Shown here piece by piece: positions 24,555 to 31,339 of a DNA stretch of 35,781 nt. This stretch comes from CAJQQY01 sp964352225. Its GTDB lineage: Bacteria; Bacteroidota; Bacteroidia; Chitinophagales; Saprospiraceae. The stretch covers positions 1 through 35,781 of the forward strand of contig CAYGRM010000020.1 of assembly GCA_964352225.1 (NCBI GenBank), read 5' to 3'. The notes under the pieces were generated by a model, which did not search any database, was not told the origin of the DNA, and saw only the letters and a program-made list of their open reading frames with translations. The position numbers and the translations under genes are program-made. The number at the start of each line of letters is the position of its first letter. Position 1 is the stretch's first letter.

Positions 24555-24656
24555 TTTTTTGCCGCTGACTGACGCAGACTTTTTATGACTTTTCACAGAC
24601 TAGCTTACACCTCAGCGAAGAGTCATAAAAAGTCTGCGTCAGTCAGCGGCAAAAAA
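24555..24656. repeat. long palindromic element (copy A)
   Basis: Two 39-nt arms (24555-24593 and 24618-24656) match at 38 of 39 positions around a 24-nt loop. The outer sequence is TTTTTTGCC on one side and GGCAAAAAA on the other, so it may also act as a bidirectional terminator. It overlaps the last codons of the GT87-like gene, and copy B (28290-28399) is a clear homologue. Confidence 0.9.
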
Positions 24657-25817
24657 TTCTCGCTCAATATTCCACATTTCCCAAATAACCTTCCCCCAAA
24701 TAAAAATACAAAACACCGCTTTCATCACACAAGGAATCACAAATTGCTCCCGCAAAGATCTTGGAAATAAATCCGTCGGTGACAATGAAGTAAAAACAAA
24801 TGCCAAAATCACTAGGGCTAAATTTATTCTACTTTTTTCACTAAAAAAATACCATACTCCTACTCCACTCATCGCAATTACAAAAGTTGGGGACTCTGCT
24901 TTGTGATTAAAAATAACCACCCAAATCAAAATCGAAACCAGCAATCTCCAACGGAATTCATAATTGGAATAATGCTTAAATTTCACCAAAGGCGAACAAA
25001 ATAAAACAACTCCTAACAATACAATTACATTTTTGGAAACCTCAAATCCAAACCAACTTTGTAACCATCCCATCACCGAATATCCATAAGATGCAGCATG
25101 GTCTTCTCCCAACATCTTCCCCCAACTTTCATATAAAAAGATCAACTGATCAAAGCCTACAAAAACTGCGGGTAATAATCCTAAAATAATCATCCAAACT
25201 GCGGAGGATAAAATAAACTTTCCTTTTTGAGGATAGACTAAAAACAACGCAAACGCAACGATTCCAAATATTTTAATGTAAAAAGTCAAAGCAATACAAA
25301 GCGTTCCTAACCATATTTTTTCTTTTTCTAAAAAAACAAAAGCTAGGATAATCAGCCCTGCAAGCAGTCCATTCGATTGTTCATTTTGCAACGAAGTCAT
25401 TAATTCTAGCGCCACAAAAAGCAAAATAAACATTTGGGGTTTCTGAATATCAACTTCTTTAAATCCAGTAGGCAATTGAAGTTTTTTTACCCCCAAAAAT
25501 AAAACTAAGGCATTTAACAAATTCCAAAAAAACAACCCAACCACATCTGGCAAAATCGCCAAAGGTGCCATCATCAATGAAAAAGTTGGAGAATATTTAT
25601 ACAAATCCCAATGCTCCGCAGGGTATAAAATGAAGAGATCTTTGCCCTCAATCAGATGGAAAAAAGATTGCTTGAAAATCAAGTAGTTATTATAAGCAGT
25701 ATATTCTAAATTATTAAATGAGGTAGGATTTCCAAAATAAGATTGCAGCGTTGCACCCAATGCTAACAATATATACACGAAAAAAACAAACTTAGGATTC
25801 TCAAAGATTTTTTTCAT
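24639..25817 (-). CDS. glycosyltransferase family 87-like membrane protein
   Basis: The 392-residue polytopic protein has about ten membrane helices. An early loop contains the aromatic/acidic stretch PAEHWDLYKYSPTF, typical of GT87 (DUF2029) polyprenol-dependent mannosyltransferase-like proteins. These use lipid-linked sugars to glycosylate envelope acceptors. The acceptor here is unknown, and no other glycan gene lies nearby. The last five residues (FFAAD) and the stop codon are encoded inside palindromic copy A, so the C-terminus was probably reshaped by that element. Confidence 0.75.
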   Translation of the reverse strand: MKKIFENPKFVFFVYILLALGATLQSYFGNPTSFNNLEYTAYNNYLIFKQSFFHLIEGKDLFILYPAEHWDLYKYSPTFSLMMAPLAILPDVVGLFFWNLLNALVLFLGVKKLQLPTGFKEVDIQKPQMFILLFVALELMTSLQNEQSNGLLAGLIILAFVFLEKEKIWLGTLCIALTFYIKIFGIVAFALFLVYPQKGKFILSSAVWMIILGLLPAVFVGFDQLIFLYESWGKMLGEDHAASYGYSVMGWLQSWFGFEVSKNVIVLLGVVLFCSPLVKFKHYSNYEFRWRLLVSILIWVVIFNHKAESPTFVIAMSGVGVWYFFSEKSRINLALVILAFVFTSLSPTDLFPRSLREQFVIPCVMKAVFCIFIWGKVIWEMWNIEREFFAAD

Positions 25818-25870
25818 TCAAAGAAAAATTATCCATCAAAAGAAAAAGCTAAGAAGAAGCAATCTCTAAC

Positions 25871-25916
25871 TCCCCTTTCCGTGCGGACACGTCTGTGTAG
25901 GGGCCAGGGGGATTAC
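25871..25916. repeat. GC-rich imperfect intergenic element
   Basis: This is far more GC-rich than its surroundings. Outer words CCCCT and AGGGG bracket GCGGACACGTCTGTGT. It directly abuts the stop of the HD-PycTM gene and looks like a dispersed intergenic repeat of unknown origin. Confidence 0.4.
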
Positions 25917-27115
25917 GCATTCAGAAATATACTCGCCAAAAATATCAACACCGTCGCCACAAAACCAACCATAAAAATATTATATGAATGTGTCAAATAC
26001 TTATATTTTTTATCCAAAACTTTTCCTAAAAAATATAGATCACGAGTCATATTTCCATACATCAATTCACCATCCCGAAACATGGCATCCATCGCTTCTT
26101 CGTATTCTTCGAGTTCTAAATTGACAAAATTACCAAAGAAAACGATATTCTTTTTGTAGTCCTCTTTTGCTGTTTCGCTAGTATTTTTTTGAGTCACTTT
26201 TGGTCTCACAGCAAGGACTGCAAAAACCAAACTTGTCATGCCTGTAATTAAAAAAGTAACCACCGGAAGTAAGATTTGAGGAGCAGTCGTCGTAAGATCT
26301 TGATAGGTCAAAACCGAAATCAACAATGAAATTACAATCGCATTGACGCTGATCATAATGTTCGCTTTGTTGTCCGCAATCATACTGAGATGAATGTGCG
26401 TTCGGAAGTTAGAACGGAAAAAAGTTTGGATACCGCTGCGAGGAACCTTAGTTTCAAGATTTTGATATTTTCGTAATTTATTTTCCTCGGAGTCTCCTCT
26501 ATTTTGAAAAGCTTTTACTCTTCCTTTCTCAACAACTTGCTGTTGAGTTAAAATATTTTTTGCCAAAATTGGTTCATAATTCACCTTGGCATTTGCCGTA
26601 AAAAACTTTGCTTCGAGCAATTGATTCAACTGTGATAATTCCCATGCACCTTTTTCTATTTTCTTCCCTAAAAGAAATTCTTGCTCTAATCTTTTTAATG
26701 GATTTTTCTCAAAAAAATCATCGGTGAAATCGAAAACTGAAATTGCATCCGCAACAATTTCATCAGCCGAACCCATCGGTTGTCCTCCTCTTCGAGCATT
26801 CAAAATAGCGTTAGCAATTCGTCCAATTTTTGGTTCAGGGTAGTTTCTATTTTTTAGAAAATTATTGACTCGATGAGTGCTCTTAATTTCATAATTTTGA
26901 AAATCTTCTAGATAGCCAATCCCTTGAAACCAAGCTGCTATTCTTGCAATTTCTAAAGTTTCGGAGCTAGCATCAACACCAATCGTTTCGACCAATTCAA
27001 CGATCTGAGCAGTTCGTTGATAGTTGTGATATAGCAATTGATTTCCAGCTTTTTCATTAAAAGCTTGGAGAACGTATTTTTGTGCAGCTTGCACAATGTC
27101 GTCTTGTGATGACAT
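25913..27115 (-). CDS. HD-like domain fused to Pycsar-effector-type (PycTM) membrane domain
   Basis: The 400-residue protein has an N-terminal helical HD-like domain (about residues 10-165) and a C-terminal membrane module (about 240-400). HD-fold features are His30 in YHNYQRT, His81 and Asp123. The His-Asp doublet expected in AAWFHDxGY is Gln64-Gly65 here, so canonical metal-dependent hydrolysis is unlikely. The second half carries ADNKANIMISVNAIVISL (residues 247-264), the hallmark of PycTM (DUF5706), with membrane helices at about 253-271 and 282-303 and another at 380-398. PycTM proteins in Pycsar defence respond to cyclic pyrimidine nucleotides by damaging the membrane. No cyclase gene lies in the window. 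The ATG at 27115 is preferred over a TTG at 27148. Confidence 0.75.
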   Translation of the reverse strand: MSSQDDIVQAAQKYVLQAFNEKAGNQLLYHNYQRTAQIVELVETIGVDASSETLEIARIAAWFQGIGYLEDFQNYEIKSTHRVNNFLKNRNYPEPKIGRIANAILNARRGGQPMGSADEIVADAISVFDFTDDFFEKNPLKRLEQEFLLGKKIEKGAWELSQLNQLLEAKFFTANAKVNYEPILAKNILTQQQVVEKGRVKAFQNRGDSEENKLRKYQNLETKVPRSGIQTFFRSNFRTHIHLSMIADNKANIMISVNAIVISLLISVLTYQDLTTTAPQILLPVVTFLITGMTSLVFAVLAVRPKVTQKNTSETAKEDYKKNIVFFGNFVNLELEEYEEAMDAMFRDGELMYGNMTRDLYFLGKVLDKKYKYLTHSYNIFMVGFVATVLIFLASIFLNA

Positions 27116-27180
27116 ATTAGAATTTGCTGTTTTTGTAAAATCGGTCAAAACTTATTTATTTTTTATGAACTCGATTGATG

Positions 27181-27188
27181 CAAATGTA
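27181..27188 (-). promoter_or_regulatory. -7 box of the HD-PycTM gene
   Basis: TACATTTG on the minus strand matches TAnnTTTG, giving a leader of about 60 nt. It separates the gene from the repeat at 27198-27260 and implies transcription independent of ddl. Confidence 0.4.
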
Positions 27189-27197
27189 GGGATTTTT

Positions 27198-27260
27198 GAT
27201 GGAACACGGATAACGCGGATTGAGCGAATGTAAGCGGATTTGCGTCATTCTTGTTCCATC
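27198..27260. repeat. inverted repeat overlapping the ddl stop codon
   Basis: GATGGAACA (27198-27206) and TGTTCCATC (27252-27260) are perfect inverted ends around a GC-richer core. The core repeats the word GCGGAT or ACGGAT at roughly 10-11 base steps. The right end overlaps the ddl stop codon. Confidence 0.5.
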
Positions 27261-28224
27261 ATTTCATTCGTTCCTCCACCACCGCATCGAGCACTTCCAT
27301 AATCGTCATTCCTGCAGCTACAATTTGTTGCGGAAAAAGACTCTGTTCTGAAAATCCAGGGATGGTATTGGCTTCCAAAAAATAAAACGTATTTCCCATT
27401 TTGATATAATCCATTCTCACCATTCCTTTTCCTTCGAGCGCTTGGTATATTTTTTTTGAAAGTGCTTGACACTTGGTAGTATCTCGTTTCGACAATTCTG
27501 CTGGAGTCACCTCTTGGCTTTCCTTTTCATACTTTGCTTTGTAATCAAAAAAATCATTTTTAGAAATAATTTCTGTGATTGGCAAAACGATAACCTCATC
27601 CCCTCTTCGGAAAACGCCATTCGAAAATTCACGACCTTTCAAGAATGCTTCGACAATTACTTCATCATCAAATTGCATCGCCTTTTCGATGGCAACTTTG
27701 ATCTCAGATTTTTCCTTCACTTTAGTTACGCCATAACTACTTCCATTTTTATTGGGCTTGACAAATAATGGAAATCCTATTTTAGCGATCTGATTTATAT
27801 TCAATTTTTCGCCGCTTCGAATCAATTGAGAATCTGCCATTGGAATATCGGAATCCTTCAAAAAAGTCTTACATGCTTGCTTATCAAAAGTCAAACTACT
27901 CACTAGCACATCACAGCCGGTATAAGGAATTCCCATAATTTCTAAATATCCTTGAAGTTTTCCATCTTCCGCAGGACTGCCATGTAACATCAAAAATACG
28001 AGGTCTATTTTTACCTTTTCTCCATCTTTTGAAAATGAGAAATCTACTTTACTCAATTTCTTTTTTGAGGAAATTTCAACAAAATTTTTCCCATCAAAAT
28101 CAATTAAATATGGAGTATATTTTTTTCGATTGAGGTGATCGTATATTGTTTTGGCACTCTTAAGTGAGATGCCTCTTTCTGCAACAACTCCTCCGGTGAT
28201 TATAGCTATGTTCAATTTTTTCAT
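27259..28224 (-). CDS. ddl: D-alanine--D-alanine ligase
   Basis: The 321-residue ATP-grasp enzyme joins two D-alanines for peptidoglycan precursor synthesis in the cytoplasm. Motifs are readable: GGVVAERGISLKSA near the N-terminus (a divergent form of the usual G-x-S-x-E-x-x-VS), LMLHGSPAEDGKLQG, YTGCDVLVSSLTFDK, PLFVKPNKNGSSYGV and VRMDYI...FLEANTIPGF. The N-terminal motif has ERGIS rather than the more common EHEVS, a modest departure. The C-terminus ends inside the inverted repeat at 27198-27260. It is the only cell-wall synthesis gene here and sits among hydrolase and envelope genes rather than in an mra/dcw cluster. Confidence 0.93.
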   Translation of the reverse strand: MKKLNIAIITGGVVAERGISLKSAKTIYDHLNRKKYTPYLIDFDGKNFVEISSKKKLSKVDFSFSKDGEKVKIDLVFLMLHGSPAEDGKLQGYLEIMGIPYTGCDVLVSSLTFDKQACKTFLKDSDIPMADSQLIRSGEKLNINQIAKIGFPLFVKPNKNGSSYGVTKVKEKSEIKVAIEKAMQFDDEVIVEAFLKGREFSNGVFRRGDEVIVLPITEIISKNDFFDYKAKYEKESQEVTPAELSKRDTTKCQALSKKIYQALEGKGMVRMDYIKMGNTFYFLEANTIPGFSEQSLFPQQIVAAGMTIMEVLDAVVEERMK

Positions 28225-28289
28225 TTATATTATTTTGAAAAAATGAAGGTAGGTAAAATGTAAAATAGTTCGGAGATTTTTATGTGGAT

Positions 28290-28399
28290 TTTTTTGCCAC
28301 AGACTGATGCTGATTTTTCATGACTTTTCGCAGACTCAGTATAACACTTTAAAACAGCGAGAAGTCCTAAAAAAATCAGCATCAGTCTGTGGCAAAAAA
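28290..28399. repeat. long palindromic element (copy B)
   Basis: Arms at 28290-28331 and 28357-28399 pair over about 40 nt with a few mismatches. The outer ends TTTTTTGCC and GGCAAAAAA and the internal word ATGACTTTTC match copy A at 24555-24656. It begins right after the stop codon of the TPR gene. Confidence 0.88.
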
Positions 28400-29434
28400 C
28401 TACTCCGAAATCACTTCTTTCCCCACCCGAATCGTTTTTAAATATCGAACGATTCTATCCTTTTTTTCCTCTGGCAAAAAATAAATCAACGTCGGATCTT
28501 CTCGCAAATTGATTTCATAAAAAATAAAATCATCAATCATTCTATGCCGTAAGGATTTTTCTAAAACATCAAAAATGGGGAAATTCTCTTTTCCAATTTT
28601 CATTTTACTGTAGCCAATTAAAGCATTGAGTAAACATTCTTTTTGTTCGATGGAGGCGAGATTAGTATTTGCCAAATGACTCATTTCGGTTCGGTAACTT
28701 TCTTCATTTTCCCAAAGTGCTTTGCAGGCAGCATAAGATCTCCATGGCTCATGATTTGCTTGGATTAAAACTTTCGTGGAGTCTTGATGATCAATTCTAA
28801 ATTCAGGCTGGAAAACATAATTTTGATAATTCATTCCCTGATCCGCGAAAATAGATTGTAAAACTTCGATGACTTTTGGATGATTTCGGTTATTCAAGTG
28901 AGCAGAGATAATATGGTCTAGCGCTTCCGTTCCTTTTCCTAAATTTTGATAAGCCACAGCCAGTCGAGCAGATGCCTCAAAGTCAATTGGATTTAACTCA
29001 ATTACTTTCGTTGTCCAAAAAACAACTTTTTCCATCTCTCCTTTTTCCCAATAAAAATTAGCGAACTCATTCATCAAGCTTAGTTGATTGGGGTGAGTTT
29101 CAATTGCCTTGGTAAAGAATTTAATCGTTTTTCCATAATTTTCTTTTGCAATTGCTTTTTGAGCCTTTTTATAAAATCGTTTTGATTTTTTATTGAGAGA
29201 AAATTCTTGTTTTTGAACCTGAATCCCTTTTTCTGTTTTTACTAAGAAATTACCTCCTTCTACCAGAGGAAAAGAAATCCATTCTAATTCAATAGATAAG
29301 GAATCCATTTGATATTGTATCGTGGATTTTTTCATATATTGTTCTACCTCTTGCGGTGTGTGCAATTGTTGAGCTTGCAATCCCAAAGAAATAATGAAAA
29401 AAAGTAGCGCTAAAAGTGACTTTGAAATATTCAT
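28400..29434 (-). CDS. secreted TPR-containing protein
   Basis: The 344-residue protein has a clean signal peptide (ending near LQAQQ). At about residues 85-185 there are TPR-like helical pairs, including KAQKAIAKENYGKTIKFFTKAIE, followed by WTTKVIELNPIDFEASARLAVAY. TPR units usually hold partner proteins. No enzyme domain is seen, and the N- and C-terminal regions match nothing I know. It is transcribed toward ddl but separated from it by palindrome copy B. Function unknown. Confidence 0.65.
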   Translation of the reverse strand: MNISKSLLALLFFIISLGLQAQQLHTPQEVEQYMKKSTIQYQMDSLSIELEWISFPLVEGGNFLVKTEKGIQVQKQEFSLNKKSKRFYKKAQKAIAKENYGKTIKFFTKAIETHPNQLSLMNEFANFYWEKGEMEKVVFWTTKVIELNPIDFEASARLAVAYQNLGKGTEALDHIISAHLNNRNHPKVIEVLQSIFADQGMNYQNYVFQPEFRIDHQDSTKVLIQANHEPWRSYAACKALWENEESYRTEMSHLANTNLASIEQKECLLNALIGYSKMKIGKENFPIFDVLEKSLRHRMIDDFIFYEINLREDPTLIYFLPEEKKDRIVRYLKTIRVGKEVISE

Positions 29435-29608
29435 AGAGTATAAACTATTGGAAAATGTATAATTAATTTAGTGTTTTTTAATTAAAACACATTTTGATAA
29501 TTAATCATGCATAAATGATGCTACATTATGAATAGGACGGAGAAAAAAACAAAATGTTATTTTAATAAAGAGACAATCATATTTTTTGACCCTCTAATTT
29601 TTTCACTC

Positions 29609-29626
29609 ATCCCAATCTTTTGGGAT
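29609..29626 (+). promoter_or_regulatory. small hairpin in the DUF937 leader
   Basis: ATCCCAA (29609-29615) pairs with TTGGGAT (29620-29626) around a 4-nt loop, 18 bases before the start codon. Its short form resembles CCCGAA/TTCGGG at 14370-14384 in the Hsp20 leader. It could influence message stability. Confidence 0.35.
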
Positions 29627-29644
29627 TTATAATTTTTAACTAAT

Positions 29645-30271
29645 ATGGCAAACTTAATTGACTTACTACAAGGACAACTCTCTGAAGGACTCGTGGAGCA
29701 ATTCGCTAACCAACTGGGTGGTGCGGACAAACAAAAAACAGCTGAAGCAACTTCTGGAATCATTTCTATGATTACTTCTGCTTTGGCAAAAAATGCGGCA
29801 ACTCCTGAAGGTGCTGGTGCTTTGGCCTCTGCTTTGGATAGAGATCACGATGGAAGTATCCTTGATGACTTGATGGGATATGCTACTGGTAACATGCAGC
29901 AAAGCTCAAACGTCAATGCTAATGCATTAAATGGTGCTGGTATTTTGAAACATATTCTAGGTGGAAAGCAAGGAAATGCAATCGACGTAATCAGTAAAAT
30001 GAGCGGATTAGAATCTGATAAAACTGGAAATTTGATGGCTATGTTAGCACCTATCGTATTGGGGATGTTGGGAAAACAAAAACGTCAAGAGAACCTTGAC
30101 CAAGGTGGTTTGTCTGATATCTTAAGTAAAACTATTCAATCTGAATCAAGTAAGAGAAAAGAACTTGGGATGATTGGAAAATTCTTAGATCAAGATGGCG
30201 ACGGAAGTGTTATGGATGATTTAGCAAACATGGGTATGAAAATGTTTGGTAACTTCTTGAGAAAAAGATAA
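29645..30271 (+). CDS. DUF937 family protein with two EF-hand-like loops
   Basis: The 208-residue protein has no signal peptide and starts MANLIDLLQGQLSEGLVEQFANQLGG, like DUF937 proteins, with the typical AL-NAA and GAGAL-ALD patterns. Two acidic loops are notable: DRDHDGSILDD (residues 65-75) and DQDGDGSVMDD (182-192). Both match the D-x-D-x-D-G core of calcium-binding loops and occur in equivalent places, followed by LMGYA/LANMG helices. The protein may bind calcium, with a duplicated architecture. Function of the family is unknown. Its start codon follows a small hairpin. Confidence 0.75.
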   Translation: MANLIDLLQGQLSEGLVEQFANQLGGADKQKTAEATSGIISMITSALAKNAATPEGAGALASALDRDHDGSILDDLMGYATGNMQQSSNVNANALNGAGILKHILGGKQGNAIDVISKMSGLESDKTGNLMAMLAPIVLGMLGKQKRQENLDQGGLSDILSKTIQSESSKRKELGMIGKFLDQDGDGSVMDDLANMGMKMFGNFLRKR

Positions 30272-30275
30272 TACT

Positions 30276-30396
30276 GAATATCCAATATTCAACAAGGAAT
30301 ATCCAATCTCGAAGGTTGACGATACTAATTGTATTTTCTTCGTGAAATTTCGTCAAACTTCATCATTGGACATTCCTTGTTCGATATTCATTATTC
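30276..30396. repeat. 121-bp imperfect palindromic element
   Basis: Outer arms (30276-30307 and 30365-30396) and inner arms (GAAGGTTGACGA at 30311 with TCGTCAAACTTC at 30350) pair over about 45 nt each side. The element lies between the convergent DUF937 and DinB-cupin genes. The word AACAAGGAAT recurs in both arms. Confidence 0.75.
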
Positions 30397-30401
30397 CCAT
30401 T

Positions 30402-31190
30402 TCATTCTCCTCCAATCGCTCCGTAAAATATCACCCACGTTTTAAAATTCTCGGTGAATTTCTCAAATCGATGTTCCACTCCTGCAGGAACAAAAAGCAC
30501 ATCTCCAGTTTTAAATTCTGTTATTTCTCCATCATTATAAAATTCACCGCTCCCGCTGATGATTACATATAATTCATCTTGCGCATGAGGAGTTTGGTAA
30601 TCTTTTCCAACAGGTTGGTAAATTTCGACGATCATTGATCCGTTTTCCAAAACAGTCGCAAATCGGGTATCTCCTCCCAAAAATTGCATCGCTTCTTCAA
30701 CGCTCACTTGTCGATTTTCTTTTTTTATTGTAAAATCTAAACTCCCTAAAATTTGCTTCACATGATGTTCTAAATGTGCCACATAATCTTCCATAATAAA
30801 TCTTAAATCTTTGATTCGATCTTCGTGAGGAATTTCTACTCGTTTTGACAAATCAGCATTAGATACTCGCACAAATACATGGGCAATTTGTAGATTTAAA
30901 CTTTTCCAAAGTTGGATAATTTCGAGGGTAGGAATATTTTGGTAATCATTTAATTTCACTAATTCATCTTGCATATATCGTTTGACTATATATGGTTCAG
31001 GCGAATGTTGCACTTCTAAAAATCGTTGTAAATTAACTCGGGCAGAGTCGATGAGGTGACCAAGGATTTCTTTTTTTGACCATTTGCCTTCAGCAAGTGG
31101 ATTTTTTAAATCTTCTTCTTTTATTTTTAAAATCCCAGTTGGGAAATGCTCGACTAGCGTTTTTAATCTTTTGGTAAAAATTGGGTTCAT
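30402..31190 (-). CDS. DinB-like domain fused to a cupin domain
   Basis: The 262-residue protein has an N-terminal four-helix DinB-like domain (about residues 1-150). Conserved positions are His45 in LGHLIDSARVN and His139/His142 in YVAHLEHHVKQI, the likely metal-binding residues. A C-terminal cupin fold (about 185-255) shows PHAQDELYVIISGSG (His202 and Glu206) and GDVLFVPAGVEHRFE (His240) as its two motifs. DinB/DUF664-type proteins are often metal-dependent thiol transferases, and cupins are often dioxygenases or isomerases, but neither activity can be assigned. No signal peptide. It is transcribed away from the ECF operon. The fusion itself is clear; its biological role is unknown. Confidence 0.82.
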   Translation of the reverse strand: MNPIFTKRLKTLVEHFPTGILKIKEEDLKNPLAEGKWSKKEILGHLIDSARVNLQRFLEVQHSPEPYIVKRYMQDELVKLNDYQNIPTLEIIQLWKSLNLQIAHVFVRVSNADLSKRVEIPHEDRIKDLRFIMEDYVAHLEHHVKQILGSLDFTIKKENRQVSVEEAMQFLGGDTRFATVLENGSMIVEIYQPVGKDYQTPHAQDELYVIISGSGEFYNDGEITEFKTGDVLFVPAGVEHRFEKFTENFKTWVIFYGAIGGE

Positions 31191-31277
31191 TGGAAATGAT
31201 TGTTTTGATGAACAGTATTAATACAACCATAATTTTCTGAAAAAGATTCTAAAAGAATAGATCTTCTAATTTAATAC

Positions 31278-31335
31278 GTAGCTGCACTTTCCTAAGTCCA
31301 GTTTTAATATACTGGACTTAGGAAAGTCCAGCTAC
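31278..31335. repeat. 25-bp-arm palindrome after the solenoid protein gene
   Basis: Arms 31278-31302 and 31311-31335 match at 24 of 25 positions around an 8-nt loop, TTTAATAT. It sits directly after the stop of the gene at 31340. There is no U tract on the minus strand, so it is not a classical terminator. Confidence 0.85.
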
Positions 31336-31339
31336 TTAC

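Noticed and set aside
25871..25916. Insertion sequence remnant
   Set aside because: No terminal repeats, target duplication or transposase fragment could be recognised. Listed only as a repeat of unknown type.
25913..27115. Complete Pycsar operon
   Set aside because: Only the effector-like half is present. No adenylate/guanylate-cyclase-like gene is within the window, and neighbours are ddl and a glycosyltransferase.
27198..27260. Phage attachment site or tRNA remnant
   Set aside because: There is no tRNA-like clover-leaf and no integrase gene; only short inverted ends and a repetitive core.
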